DNA of 64,000 nt from Silene noctiflora (GCA_009801015.1 VHZZ01006967.1:8521-72520); one strand, 5' to 3'. Positions 43,445 through 55,435 are shown, counted from the stretch's first letter. The notes: generated by a model not told the origin, from the letters alone. Program-made: numbers and translations.

Positions 43445-45465
43445 TTTATGGCTAGATCCCCCTCCCCAACACACCCGGACAAAACACAAAGAAATTATAT
43501 ACTGACGACTGTACAAAGTCCCTACGGGACGAGTTAAGCGATTAAGCTCTCCCTTTCTTTAACGAAAAATCTTGTTCAATTTGATTCTCTCTTATATACG
43601 TATATCCTTAAGATCTTTTTAGTGCCCTTCCTATATTAATTTCTTGTATTAATACGAAAGTTCTAAAAAAGGGATGAGGACTGGCAAGGCTCGGGTTTAG
43701 TCGAAAAACTATAACCTAAGATTAAAGGGAGTTTACCTCATGTGAGCAAGCAAGATTGCCTTTCCTGCGCTAAGAGGGACTTTCATTTCAAATCTTCATT
43801 TTGATGGGAAATCCGACTCTCGCGAATATAGAATAAGAGAGCTCGAGTTTGGGTGGGTATAAAAGGAAGCACTTTCCCCGAACCTTTGGTTAGGTCGAAG
43901 GAGCGAAGGGTGCGGCTAGTATGTTAACGGGATTGTTTTAGTTTCTTCTTTATAGAAAGCAAGGCCCGAACCGACCTACCGGGAGAAGGAGGAAGAATCA
44001 ACTATAAATAGAAAAGGATCCCCTTACGTGTCTATCCAAATGGTCCCGTCCCAAATAGGAAAGGGTGGCTACAGCCTCGTCGAAGAAGCAAGAGAGTCTG
44101 GCTTCGGTTTCATAAAGAAGAAAGGATGCTTTGAATTTGATTCCAGAATCTGATCTTTGATTTTCTTTTGCCCTACTTTATATTGTTATGTATTGTTATG
44201 AGTATAGAATCGAATCCTTAGATCAAGATGTCTTCTCGGCGTCCTATTCTTCAGTCTTGTATTAGAAAGAGACTTCCTACGAAGCTGTCGCATAAGGAGG
44301 AGCTCCCGGTTGAGGTCCATGGATGGAGCAGCTCTTCTTCTTTCGGATCCTCTTCGAAGGTCAAAGCAGAAGACTTGGCGCAAGTCCGAGCAAGCAAAAT
44401 AGCGTGAGTGAGACTAATCTCTTTCTTCTAACTCAAGGACATCCTCCATTTTTGCACACTTTACCAAGGCTTAACCAAAGGAAGAATTTGCAGTTAGGAT
44501 TCCTTCTCACTTAGTATGTGGGCCTACCTACCCACAATCCGCTAATACCAATCTTTTGTCCAGATCTGCTTTTAGGGGCTTTAATAAGACTCGTTGACAA
44601 ACGAAGAGAAAGTCATACTGGTACCTCTGCCGCGGGTAGTGAGGCCTGATAATGGAGCCTTATTCTATTCTATTATATTAGCAGTTAGATGAAGGAAAGA
44701 TTGAAGAACCTCTTATAGATATGAGCCCCTTTTTTGTTTGCCTTGATATAATCTCTCTTACTTCTCTTTTTCATATAAAGATTCTCCAAGATGGGAAAAC
44801 AAGTTACGAGAACTAGACAGACACTCGTACCTTAAGTGCTAGCAAACAAGATCGCTACATATGAGATGGTTATGCGAAAAAGAAGAAAAAGCCAACCCTA
44901 GCCTTGTGTCCTAGCTTTCTATTGAGCTCTTCTAAGAGCACTTTTTAAGCATTCCGGCTAAGCATCACTAGGTCGATCCATCTATTCCAAGCATCGCTCG
45001 TCAACTACCATGCCTGTACCCAACCAACCTCCCTTTTTTATCTGATTTTAAAAGCCCGACCCCCTAAGAATCTTATAGCAAGCAAGCGCATTTTGAAGAC
45101 GCCCATTCATATCATATCCATATGAAAGTCAAGCTGTTTCAGGGTCTTCCTTTTTTTTTTTAGTATTTTCGGATAGATTTTCTGAAAACAAGACTTTTAG
45201 AAGGTAGAACGTGTCATCCTTTGCTAGACAGGTAAAAGAGACCCTCATAATGATAATGAAGTGATGAAGAGGAAGTTCTTAAGGAAGAGAGAGGGCGGGA
45301 AGAGAGCAGGACAATACCGGCAAGCGGCTTTCTAACGCAGCTTCATCCGTAATCAGGTAAACCACATGCATAACCAAAAAGAGGATGCCTTGGTGTCAAA
45401 TAAACTCGAGAAGTAAGAAATTTTTCGTCTTTGGAAACCCTCTAGTATTATTAGGTTTTAGGCCT
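43445..45465. other. intergenic DNA, nothing recognised
   Basis: No gene. Frames at 44186-44383 (minus) and 44323-44514 (plus) show no motif. Confidence 0.45.
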
Positions 45466-45469
45466 CTTG

Positions 45470-45800
45470 TAGGACTCGACTGCCCAGGTATAACATGACT
45501 CGAACGGATGTGATGAGGAGAGGGAATGAAAGACGCTCGACCAACGGGAGAGGGGAATAAAAGACTCGATTGAAGAGAGAGGACTCGAAGTGGGCGGCTC
45601 TTCTGAGGAACGAGGTCGCATAGACAAACAAGGAGAAAGAAATGAGACTCGACTGACAAGGATTTATAAAGGCTCGAACGAGAGTGATGAGGAGAGGAGA
45701 AAGGTGAGGCTGAAGTATGAAGGAGAAGACCCGAAGCGGGACTCGATCGTTAGTGAGAGGAGGGATGAAATGAGTCGAGCGTAGCGATAGCGAAGAGGGT
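45470..45800 (+). repeat. large CTCGA...GAGAGG modular repeat cluster
   Basis: Modules in order: ACTCGACTGCCCAGG, ACTCGAACGGATGTGATGAGG, GCTCGACCAACGGGAGAGG, ACTCGATTGAAGAGAGAGG, ACTCGAAGTGGGCGG, ACTCGACTGACAAGG, GCTCGAACGAGAGTGATGAG, CGAAGCGGGACTCGATCG, GTCGAGCGTAGCGATAGCG. Overlapping open frames on both strands (45396-45963) are produced by the repeats. Confidence 0.78.
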
Positions 45801-45804
45801 TAAG

Positions 45805-48700
45805 AAGGGCTTTTCCATCGGAAGAGGGGCTGGGTAAGGAAGAAAGGGAAAAGGCTGTCTTTGCTGACTGGTTGACGCTCGAAGAAAAGGTTTCATGCCG
45901 GTTGATGAGTAAGGCGCTTTGCCGAACATATGACCAGTGACAAGGACATACTGCCTCACGCACTTGAACCTCTAGGCTAGGCCTATACGAATGATGGGTT
46001 TGATGCTTATGAAAGGGCTGCCTTGATTCCCACTTTACTAAGATAAGAATGGGGCTTGTTTCCTTGCAAAGAGAGGATGACTCCCATAAGAAAAATTATT
46101 CAACGCGTGGATATTCCCGATCAACTTGACTGTCCCACAGGAGCTATTCAAAACTTTCCTTAATGAATATGCCAGCAAGCGTCACATGCGTACGTTATAA
46201 GCCAACCGCGGATGTACTAAACTGCGTTGTTCAGCCTTTCTTTATCTGACTAAGGAAAGCTTGAAGGCGCGAGGAGAGGAGCGAAGCTTCGTTCTGCCTG
46301 AACTCCAATTGGACTCAAAACAGAAAAAAGTAAGCAAACCTCAATAATACGAGTTCAAAACTTTACCAAGCGTTTAATTCTAAATCTCGTGTGAGAGTAT
46401 CTAATCCTACTTTTTAATATATAGTAGTAGCCGTCGACCCGCCTTCATCGTCCTTACCTGCTCGGGAAAGCCTCTCTTTTTCTTAACTTAAGGAAAGCTG
46501 CTTCGAGGTCGAAGGGGCGAATGAATCTTGGGGTTCGAGAGAAGCCTTTATATATATATTTTTTTTTTTCAAAGAGCGGGTGCCGGCGGCTGGCGTGCAG
46601 TAGAGTACTCTTCACTTTCGGGACGACGTGTAGAAGGATAGGCCTTTCTTCGACCAGTGGTAACCAACCGCCCACCTCCCAACCAAAGGTTGAGGGCTTC
46701 ACTTCTCTCTTTCTTCTTAGTATTCGTATTTAAATATTTAAAGGCTTCTACGAGGATCTTTTACCCTATCCAAGGAAAGAAAGCTCGCGAACGCCTCGTT
46801 CTTATCAAAGATGTCGAGACGAAGTCCACAGGAAGCTTGCTCCAGCAAAAATAATACGAGAACTGGACCACCAAGAGAAATGCTATGCTGGGTTGAGTTC
46901 ATTCTACTTACGAATACAAAGCCGAACCTGAACAAGAACAGGATAAGATCAAGAAAGCTAACCCGAGCTCAAAGAAAAGTTAAGGCCTTTATTTAGGAAC
47001 GAATACGCATTTTTTCACTCCCTTCTTGATGAATCTATAACTTTATATCGTCTTGTATTCTTTTGGGGCTTTAGCCTACTTTCATGCGGACCCTTTTCTA
47101 TGAGAATCTACGTTATATATAATACGAGACCTTGGATTATGCGCCTATGAACGTGAGCAATGGTAGCGCTTCGGCGAAGAGTAGTGGTAAAAGACAAAGA
47201 AGAATAAAGCTACCCACTTTAGGTAACAGCCGGCTGCCCCAAGGCTTGAAATGATGCGGAAGAAGATAGCAGGTAAGGCTTCGATAGATCCTTTGTTAGA
47301 AAAAGGAAAGGCGACTCTCGTACTAGCTTACTAGACTCTTTTCAGTCGAAAGCACATTACATAAGGTCGACCTTGTTATAACCAAAAAAAGGAAAGGGAT
47401 TCCCCCGGAGGATAAAGAGGTCTGTCTCTTTGCATTGCCGACCAAGAACTACGGTCATGCTCAACTTCTGCTGCGTCAGGTGCATCCTTTTCTGCTGCGT
47501 TTCGGGCGTATCTGCGCTTTCGTACAATCTCTATGCCAGCAAGGTTTTATGCGCTGTGATTTACCAAGCTCCGTTTATATGCCGCAATATGAAACTATAA
47601 GACATGGAATGAAAGATAGGGAGCCTAGCTTCTTCGAATGCGAGGAACAATAAGGGTGTAGATTTAGCTTAATTTAGACCGGTCAAATAGTCCGCTTTTG
47701 CAACCAATCCGGCGGGCTGTGCAGTAAAGGCGCCAGTGGCTGATGCGGTGTGTGGGTGCTTCAAAACGATTCTTAAATAAGATAGAGAGCAGTTGCTTAG
47801 TCTTTCGAGTATTCCCTCTCTTTTCTGTTATACCGTCTTACATAGATCTTTGTTTTTCTCAGCGTCCTGCTTTAGCTCTTGGAAGAGAGGGTTCGCCTTG
47901 AGTTAAAAGTGCGCTTCCTCGCTACCTTGGCCATTAATGCCCACGAAAATAGGCAGACGCTCTCAGAGGGGTAAAACCCTGACCCGAGCATCCTAATTGG
48001 AAGTTCTAAATCAACCCTTATTCAAAGTCTTTAAAGTAGGTAGATATCGCACCTTCTGTTGAAGAGCGAGTGCTTCGTTCTTATAGGGCTCTTTCTTTTT
48101 TACCGTAACCGAGCCGGGGATCACGAAGCGCTTTTCTTAATTTTGAGACGACGTAACCTTAAGACTAAGAGATTAGCCATACCATATAAAGGGATTGGTC
48201 CCTTCTCTACCTCTTTTCATACATGATCCAAGATGAGTTTGTCCGCTTTTGTGAGGAAAGAGGCCTATCTATACATAAGCATCCTTATTTAATTAAAGAC
48301 GTAGGAGTCAAGATTCAGCTAAGAATCTGCATTGCATCCTCTATTTAGGCGGACAATTTTCCAAGGGACCCCGGTAAAGGACAGCTCTCGACTTAAACTT
48401 TCGAGTGAGAGTTCGTTGTCTTGTCTCTCATTGGGCTTTTTAAGTTGTTATACTATATTTAGTTTTTTCTATAGTAGTGACTTCCTGAGAAAAGTAAATT
48501 CGTCAGCTCAGCAATTGTATTTGATCTTACCTCACCTGCCCATCTGTTGACTTTTGACTAAGGAGATATTAATTTCATAGAATTAGACTGACTGAATGCG
48601 ACTGGACGAGTCCCGTCTACCCTACTTTATCCCCCAATCCACTTAAGAAAGGGCCTCTTGTTATACCTATTCTCTCTCTTCGTCTTCTTTTTACCCCGCC
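45805..48700. other. intergenic DNA with weak open frames
   Basis: No recognised gene. The minus frame 46454-46702 (GTG start) reads KPSTFGWEVGGWLPLVEER and ends RPFDLEAAFLKLRKREAF. Its start resembles KPSTFSWWPVVERGKY near 35.5 kb (minus), both over gttgagggctt. The plus frame 47389-47653 reads KEVCLFALPTKNYGHAQLLL and has no known match. Confidence 0.35.
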
Positions 48701-48705
48701 GACAG

Positions 48706-48966
48706 TTACCAAGCCCTTCCCTTAGAAATTGAGTTCTCCATAGTAAAAAGACTCGCCACTCTCGGCCTCTTACTCGTAATCTCGCTTCTCCTAATTCCAG
48801 CCCCCTTTAGTAAACATTCCATAACTCTAAGACCTAAACGCGCTAAACCAAGACTAGACCAGCGCCAAAGTAAAGAAGGATTAAGCATTAGTCTTCGTTT
48901 ACCGGCTATCAGAGCTCTCTTCTCGCCTGTCTGGACCTTGCTGGAGACAGAATCTTCCTCGTCCAT
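48706..48966 (-). CDS. hypothetical ORF, 86 codons
   Basis: A complete ATG-to-TAA frame on the minus strand, with an in-frame stop a few codons upstream. It has an acidic start MDEEDSVSSKVQTGEK, then RALIAGKRRLMLNPSLLWRW, SSLGLARLGLRVMECLLKG, IRRSEITSKRPRVASLF and the end SISKGRAW. Basic overall, with an amphipathic Leu/Arg middle. It is among the most protein-like ATG frames here, but I cannot assign it. Confidence 0.25.
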   Translation of the reverse strand: MDEEDSVSSKVQTGEKRALIAGKRRLMLNPSLLWRWSSLGLARLGLRVMECLLKGAGIRRSEITSKRPRVASLFTMENSISKGRAW

Positions 48967-49374
48967 GATCCCACACGGCTTTTATTTCGCACATTTTAAT
49001 ATGAACAGGGGGCGAATTCTCGCTTCGTAGAAGAGAAAGAATAGAAGAAAGGGGGATAGCCACACATTTATAGCAAAGCAAACTATGCAGAAGAAGGAGG
49101 AGTAAGAAAGGACCAGTTTGAGGGCGTTGCGGAAAAGAAAGTAGCTCAGATCTCAACGAAATGATCGGCGGCAAAAGACAGTAAGAAGAATTTCTTTGTT
49201 GGAAGAATAAAGCAACCTTTAACCTTCTATGCTTGGTTGAATGACTCAACCGAAGTGAGAGGAATGCAATATAGTAGTTTGTGAAAAGCATAAAAGAGCA
49301 TTACATAAGAGTTGAATAGCCTTTTAGTTTTAGTGATTTTGCACCTCGATACAGAAGTGCTGCTGGAACGGGAG
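48967..49374. other. intergenic DNA, nothing recognised
   Basis: A 130-codon minus open frame (48899-49291) is Leu/Ser-rich and lacks motifs. It overlaps the better frame at 48706-48966. Confidence 0.4.
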
Positions 49375-49500
49375 GGGGAAGAGCTCGACTGACAAGGAGA
49401 GGAGAGAGAAAAGAGGTCGAGCAAAGCGAGAGGAAAGGTAACAAGGTCGACCAGCGGGATAGGGGTTTAATGAGAATGAGCTCGACTGAGAAGAGGAGCC
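49375..49500 (+). repeat. CTCGA...GAGAGG modular repeat cluster
   Basis: GCTCGACTGACAAGGAGAGG, GGTCGAGCAAAGCGAGAGG, GGTCGACCAGCGGGATAGG and GCTCGACTGAGAAGAGG. The second has TCG/CGA pairing around AGCAAAG, as at 32.19 kb. Confidence 0.75.
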
Positions 49501-49877
49501 TTCGTAGAAGCGCTTTCTAACGAAAATATTAGAGAGGTTCTAGAAGAGGTAGCCAGAGACCGCCGAGCGGTTGAATGAAAAATTTCCACTGTATGACCTT
49601 GCGCCCATCAACAACTCCCACCCCTTTATTTTACTAGAGCCGGGGTTGAAAGCACTATGCTGATCGTAAAGCCGGTAAAGACTTCAAACTTTTTTCGAAG
49701 AAAAGAACGTATACACTATGTATGCTAGTTTGTTTAAAATTGAAAGCCCTGCTGCGGTATCAACCTTTCGTGTTAGAACTCTCGTAGGAATTAAGTCGTA
49801 GTCTTCCATCTTGCAGTAGACTGTATTATCTATCTTCTTTTACTATACTACTGTATATTATAGTAAGACGCTAGACT

Positions 49878-50012
49878 CGGGGGAGGTAGAAAATGCTCAA
49901 CTGAGGTACGAAGGGGAAAGAAAGACTCGAGTGCATACGAGAGGGAATTAGGCTCGATTGAAAAGAGAGGGAGGACCGAAGCGGGACTCGGCTGTAGTAA
50001 AGGAGAGCTAAT
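49878..50012 (+). repeat. CTCGA...GAGAGG modular repeat cluster
   Basis: GCTCAACTGAGGTACGAAGGG, ACTCGAGTGCATACGAGAGG (stem 49926-49929 with 49938-49941), GCTCGATTGAAAAGAGAGGG, CCGAAGCGGGACTCGGCTG. A small inverted pair ttactata/tatagtaa sits just upstream near 49840-49870. Confidence 0.72.
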
Positions 50013-51655
50013 AAGAAAAGAATTTCACATCATTGGCTGGAGATCAAAGGAGCGCAAGAATGGGAAAGACTGGTGCGGTAACTTGCTGTTATTCAAGCAT
50101 TTCGCCCCTAATAGACAAAAATTAGTTCGGGCATAGGACAGTTGGGGAGTTTGATGAGCTTTCCTCTTGGTCTTAGTCTAGTATACTATGTAGTGAACCT
50201 GGCAACTTCCTCTTTCTCGTTAAGAGCATATATAACGGGACCTTGTAGAAGATAAATGCATTTCAGATTTTGGATGAATCTTGCCTCAAGCGAAGAAAGG
50301 GTACGCTGTAAGGAGATGACGACTAAACCTCCGAACTTAACTTTGATTGCTAGATCAGCCTTTGACTCTTGGTCAGGTCAATACGAGACATTTGGTAATT
50401 CTATTTCTTCTTCATTCCTGCCACGATCGTCCAAGAAAGTCATCGATCCAACCACTACTTTAATTACATTACGTCAAGCGATCCGCCCTTTTCTTTGAGT
50501 ATTTAGAGGAACTAGCTGTTGATGACTCAAATGATCTTAGAATGTTATGAGACAAAGTTGTTATTTGGCCCACTAAGTCATAGCACTTCCAGAGCCAATC
50601 AAATCGAACGAGTTCTTCGTTCAACGATCAAAGATTCTAGAAATTTGTCACGACAGGAGCTCTCTCCAAGAATTTTTGTAAGGCGATATCAGGATCACAA
50701 GATACCTGACAATACCATTTCAAGTCTTTGAGCCTCGCGCCCCGTCCCGACTCACCCGTCTTCGGCAGGGCCTATATCCTCATTGTCATTCTATAAGAAA
50801 GAGGAATTACCAAGTATATTAAATTAAAGACATAAAAAGAATCAGGTTTGACAAGAGACTCCACTGGTCCTATTTCTTTTGAACAACTCAGTAGAGTTCC
50901 TGTGCGTTTTGGCGCTTAACCACTTTTTTAGTCAGGAAGACCAACCTTGAACTGGCTGTCTTCGCACTAGCAATTACTTGGGTGACCCTTTTTCTCTCTT
51001 ATGTTCTAAGGAGAAGGTTTCTCCTTTACCGAGACTGCTCTCTTTTTCTTTTTGCTTTCCGAAAGTGCCATTCTTTTCCTCAAACTCCAACTCAAAAGCA
51101 CCCGCTTCTTTTTTCAAAGGATTTCACTCGAGAGAACTTCGATTGATCGGTTGGGTCGACCAATGGATAGGCCAAAATCTAAATAGAAGAGATTGCTTAT
51201 CTCCAATCCCACCTCCTTCTCGCTTCTCGTGCAACAGGTGCATGCAAAGTTTAACTTTCTTCCAAAATTTCATTTTCTTTTTTTTTCTTTGACTTATGTC
51301 GATTTAGGTTTTTGTCTTCCAGGAAGAGATCCTTTTCTTGACTCTCTTTATTTGAGCCTTAAGTCTTAGCACATGCTACCATTTCAAGCAAGACCAAGGG
51401 TAAGGGTTCGAGATTCAGCGTAATTTCTCTCTTAGTGTGAGAGAAAGATTCCTCCTTTGGCTTCATTTTCGTCTTTATGCTTAAAAGAAATAGAAAGAAG
51501 ACGATCCCCCTTTTCTTTCTATTACGTCTGCTTAAATTTCTGAATTAAAAAACGATCTGAGGTCTTCCCATTCGTATTCTCCGGACTCTGACCCCGATCG
51601 ATGCGATGCTTGCTTAGAAATCTTACTGAACTCAATCAACTGAATTTCTACTTTT
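50013..51655. other. intergenic DNA with two adjacent open frames
   Basis: Plus frames 50256-50498 (ATG; TTKPPNLTLIARSAFDSWSG, then SSSFLPRSSKKVIDP) and 50519-50731 (LLFGPLSHSTSRANQIERVL, then RQELSPRIFVRRYQDHK) follow each other closely and look protein-like, but I recognise neither. A 104-codon frame at 50978-51292 is Phe/Ser-rich and probably chance. Confidence 0.3.
50995..51003 (-). promoter_or_regulatory. CATAAGAGA nonamer, minus strand
   Basis: Exact CRTAAGAGA-type match, extended as cataagagagaa. No gene lies downstream, so support is weak. Confidence 0.1.
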
Positions 51656-51657
51656 TT

Positions 51658-51712
51658 CTTATATATCTCTATCTCCAACAGCAGCTTCAGTTAAAGCTTC
51701 GGCTGAGCATGG
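51658..51712 (-). repeat. coding-like island SAEALTEAAVGDRD
   Basis: The minus strand reads SAEALTEAAVGDRDI and stops. EAAVGD matches EAAVDG at 24.3 kb and EALTEA resembles EALAET at 38.55 kb. Codons differ mainly at third positions (for example GCC/GCA and GCT/GCA for Ala). Confidence 0.3.
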
Positions 51713-51849
51713 TTGCAAGATCAAGAGAAGGCCGGGCTTGTCCCGACCCAGCTTTTTCCGTACGCGCTTTCGAGCACCCTTCTAATTCTAATTATGAAAG
51801 AAAGAAAAGGGTCTCTCATAGATATAGAAAGTGTGAAGAATGAGTCTGC

Positions 51850-52565
51850 TTAGAGGTGGCTGTGAATCTAATGATGCTGATTTTTAAAGCGGGCACCCTT
51901 TAGAATTAGATTTTTTTGAGGGGGGTTCCAGAGTCTGATGGTTGGAGAGTTTGATTTACTTATCATATAGTCAAAAGATGTGGAAGTTTAATCTTAATGG
52001 TCACACTCGAAAAGTCTTTTTGTTAATAAAAATCTTCGAATGACCAAAATTACCAGTCAATTCCAAGCTTTTTTTTGATCCTGACTTAGGCGAGAGGGCA
52101 CGTTCTCATAGCTAGTCGATGCAGATAAGAAGGCTCAAGGAAGTGCTTTAGAGATTGAGAATATGGGCCGGTCTCATTTAGTAAGGGATTTGTGCTATTG
52201 TACCGAGCCTTAGAAGGTGTCGCTTTAGTATAGAATCGAGCCGTAGTTCAAAAAGTCTTTCTCCATTTTTTCAAGAAAATATATCCCTAGATGCAATTCA
52301 TTCTGAAAATGAGTAAGGGAATTCACCAAGACTGTAACCTGACCAAGGTAATCTTCTTTGAAAGCTAGAATTACGGGCCAATCTAGCTACTTCAATGTCT
52401 TCTTCTTCCAAAATTAATTAAGCCAGCGTATTCATTTCTTAATTAGCTCCTCGGGCAAGAACCTATCTTGCTCTCCTTTTTTCTTGTTATAAATACGCGA
52501 GCCTGCTTTCGGACCCTTCGGACCTAACGAGAATCCCTGGGCCCGGAATTCTCTTTCTAGTTTCA
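51850..52565. other. intergenic DNA, nothing recognised
   Basis: No gene or clear repeat was seen. Confidence 0.5.
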
Positions 52566-52570
52566 TATGA

Positions 52571-52903
52571 AGCTTCGGGTCAGGTCAACAATGTATAAAA
52601 AGAGGCGAGGCGTGTACAAGAGAAAGAAGCCAAGCGAAGTGTGATTTCAAAGAGAATCCGAGCAAGACAGATCGGCTAGGAGGTTACGATCGTCTGAAGA
52701 GCGAGAAAGCAGTTGTTAGGAAGTTCGCCTCTTTTCCTCATGGTATGGCTATTGAATACCTATCTTTCCACCACCATCATAACCTGAACCATCAGCCTGA
52801 GAAAGATTTTGAAAGTCATTTGAAGTGGACACCAATGCATCTGACTATGCGCTATTGGAAGAAGAGTCTTCGTTCAAGCAAGATAGTCATCACCAACTAC
52901 TAG
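52571..52903 (+). CDS. hypothetical open frame, 110 codons, His-rich middle
   Basis: Open from 52571 to a TAG at 52901. The first ATG is at 52745, which would give 52 residues. It reads QAKCDFKENPSKTDRLGGYD, then RLKSEKAVVRKFASFPHGM, AIEYLSFHHHHNLNHQPEKD, FESHLKWTPMHLTMRYWKKS and ends SSKIVITNY. Composition is strikingly even and protein-like. The stop lies inside the exact 26-base repeat shared with 19.35 kb. The same frame continues after the stop as LISLMLLNEDSFFMLWSIHK. I recognise no family. Possibly old transferred coding DNA. Confidence 0.28.
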   Translation, partial: SFGSGQQCIKRGEACTRERSQAKCDFKENPSKTDRLGGYDRLKSEKAVVRKFASFPHGMAIEYLSFHHHHNLNHQPEKDFESHLKWTPMHLTMRYWKKSLRSSKIVITNY

Positions 52904-52910
52904 CTAATCA
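52885..52910 (+). repeat. exact 26-base dispersed repeat, copy 2
   Basis: Identical to 19343-19368. Here it forms the end of the 52571-52903 open frame. Confidence 0.85.
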
Positions 52911-53008
52911 GTCTAATGCTGCTGAACGAAGATAGCTTTTTTATGTTATGGAGCATACACAAGCTATAAAAAAAATTAACAAGATAAACAAGGTTGCCGA
53001 TGCAATAG

Positions 53009-53185
53009 TCTAATAATAGGCCGAAAGGAAAGGCTAGCCGGCGTCATCTTCTTCTATGTCGTGCTGCTGGTACTATGGTCGAGAGTGTTCGCGAGGAACG
53101 AGGACTTCTTAGATTAGCCAAGAGCCTGAGATTAAGCTTCGTCTTGGATGATCAGCTGACTACGCGAGTGAGTGCACCGGTTTAA
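53009..53185 (+). CDS. hypothetical open frame, 58 codons
   Basis: Open from 53009 to a TAA at 53183, with an ATG at 53075 that would give 36 residues. It reads ASRRHLLLCRAAGTMVESVR and then EERGLLRLAKSLRLSFVLDD, ending QLTTRVSAPV. It is in the same phase as the 52571-52903 frame and 105 bases after it, so both may be parts of one decayed coding region. Unknown family. Confidence 0.25.
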   Translation, partial: SNNRPKGKASRRHLLLCRAAGTMVESVREERGLLRLAKSLRLSFVLDDQLTTRVSAPV

Positions 53186-53189
53186 TTTA

Positions 53190-55260
53190 AAGCGCAGATA
53201 AGATCTTTATGCAAGGAATCTTTAGAACACGTGCTTATGCAGGCCCTACTTTCTACTATCCCATTAGAGGTTAGCCTAATCGCCCCCTCTCCTTATCCTC
53301 TTTACCCCCAAAAGGTAATTGGTTAAAATGAAACCTATTGATGCGGAGTGGATGGGAATCTAATTTTAGAACGGAGTTCTTACCAAGTTGCCAAAAGCGA
53401 AGACCCAATTCCCCAATCATCAGTTACGCTTCCAAAAAGCGCTTTGTTTTGATTGACTTGGTCGACGAGCCTTGGCAAAGGCCGCCTTCACTATTGTATT
53501 AGTGAACGATACCAGTCAAGGTTATATAAACGAAAGGGTTGAATGAATCTTCCCCGACTTACTATATTTCTCTATTTCCGGGGAAAGGCAGGCCTGTCAA
53601 TTTCCTTCTTTTTGATCTTTTTCTCTACAGTGTGATCCGATCGATACCAGGGTCCCGAGAAAAGGAGCGGAGCTTGATCTAAGAATCAGAGAAAAAATCT
53701 CACTACCGGAACTTAACCTGCTACTCCCGAAGTATAGATTGTCTCTATATATATATTCTAATAGATCTTAGAAATTTTTGAAGTCGATAGCAGAGTCAAT
53801 TGCATGAGGCAGCTACCTAAGAAAAAAAGAAAGCAAGCGGGTTAGACTTCAAAGGGAGCTCTTCCTGACGAAAGGAGCAAAGTAGACGTAGCGAGAGTAT
53901 AGACGTGCGTGGCAAAGGGTAGGAGTCTCAAACAAGCAAGTGCCCTCAATCCTAGTATAGCGCACAAGCAGTAGGCAAAGGCAAGGCCGGTCTCATCCAT
54001 CACAAAAACCCTTCCACGCGAACAATCCTTAAATTAGTGAGAAGGAGCACTTGAGAAAGAAGGCAGCAAACCATATTTCGATCCATACCACCTATCCTTC
54101 GACAGTGGCTTTCTCAATGAAAGTAGCGCATACCGCCCTTTAGAGGCAAAGTGAACCCCCTTACAAGGTATGCAGAAAAAAGAGAATCGATCTTATCCGT
54201 TCAAAGATTTTTGTGAATTTACTGACGTAAAAAAGACCGGAAGGTTTCCTTTGGATGATTCCGCTGTCCGGAACTGGTGCTAGACCTTTCTCAAATCTGC
54301 GGCTACCTCATCGTCTGTTTTAACTGAATCCGCTAGATCTCTAAATCTTTCTTTGAAGCCTTTCCTTTTGTTTCGGTTCCGCGCGTTAAGGTTTTCTTTC
54401 ATATCATAAGCGGTGTCATAAAATATTGGGGTCAAGTAGAACTAAGGCTCTATTCAACAACTGAATTTCTTCTAGTGTCCTCGGCAAAATACAACTCGCC
54501 TTATTTTAAAACGAAAAGGACTTCGCTCGCGTCATGCGCTTGATTGTCTTTGTTTGAGGTTGTTTTGGCTTCCCTTTGGAAACCCTTGGTTTTCTCTTCT
54601 TCTCTCTTTTTGCCTTCTATAGATATAGGCGGGGCTCTCCATCATACCCCGTTTTTTATATGTCAAAGATTTTGATGGACAATCAAATGGGAATGAGCTT
54701 CCAGCCAGTGTGGGACCCCCGACCGTTTATAGGAGATATACTTTCTAAGTCGTTCTGTGGATCCTTGGTTTTCTTTTTTTTCGAGATGTAAAATACATCT
54801 TGATCTCGATAGCAGGTTCTGACTTAATTCCTGTTACTGTACTATTTTCTCCTATAAAAGTCTAAGAATGAGTCAGTCAAAGTCAAGGAGGCCCCCTTTC
54901 CCATATCAAGACAGAAATGGGGACATAAAAGCAAGACAGAGAGAGTAGCTGAGGTAGTGAAGTTCTTTAGATGGAAACTCAGTCAGAGTGGGATCAAGGA
55001 TATAACTTTTTTCTTTTAGAAAAGAGCAAGCATCCCTCACCTTGCCAGTTGAGCCAAGTCCAGCCTATTATAACTCTATAGTCACGAGCAAGCTGTTGGA
55101 AAAAACTGCTTCATCGGACTCAGGACTTAACCAGCAATTGGAAAGACGAAAAGCCAAACCCAAGTCTTTAAACTTTAAAGAAAGTAGGTAACCACGTATA
55201 ATAGAATTCTAGCTTTATAAAGAAAAAGATTAAGAGAATGGAAAAAAGAGATCTAATTGG
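53190..55260. other. intergenic DNA, nothing recognised
   Basis: No gene. The 71-codon frame at 54576-54791 is aromatic and probably chance. Confidence 0.45.
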
Positions 55261-55261
55261 G

Positions 55262-55342
55262 TACCAGTTTCTTCAACCTCCACAGCTACATCCGGTGCAG
55301 CATCGGGTTCACCACCAGGTTCAAAAGCAAATGCTTATTAAA
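55262..55342 (+). other. coding-like island, Ser/Thr/Gly-rich
   Basis: The plus frame reads SSTSTATSGAASGSPPGSKA, then NAY and a stop. ggttcaaaagcaaatgc is similar to attctcaaaagcaaaag at 24.21 kb and lies in a comparable Gly/Ser/Pro context. Possibly one more fragment of the island family. Confidence 0.2.
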
Positions 55343-55435
55343 ATTCTTCCTTTGCTAGCGAAGATAAGCGGGAAGAGGCTAGGAGCTTAACAAAAAAAAG
55401 GGGTCCTCCTGTGATAACGGTCGAGTGAAAGGGAG

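Noticed and set aside
45396-45963. Overlapping open frames of 64-99 codons on both strands
   Set aside because: They are made by the CTCGA...GAGAGG repeats, which lack stops in several frames.
46550-46571. tatatata plus T run as a terminator
   Set aside because: No GC-rich stem precedes it, and plant mitochondria do not use bacterial-type terminators in a predictable way.
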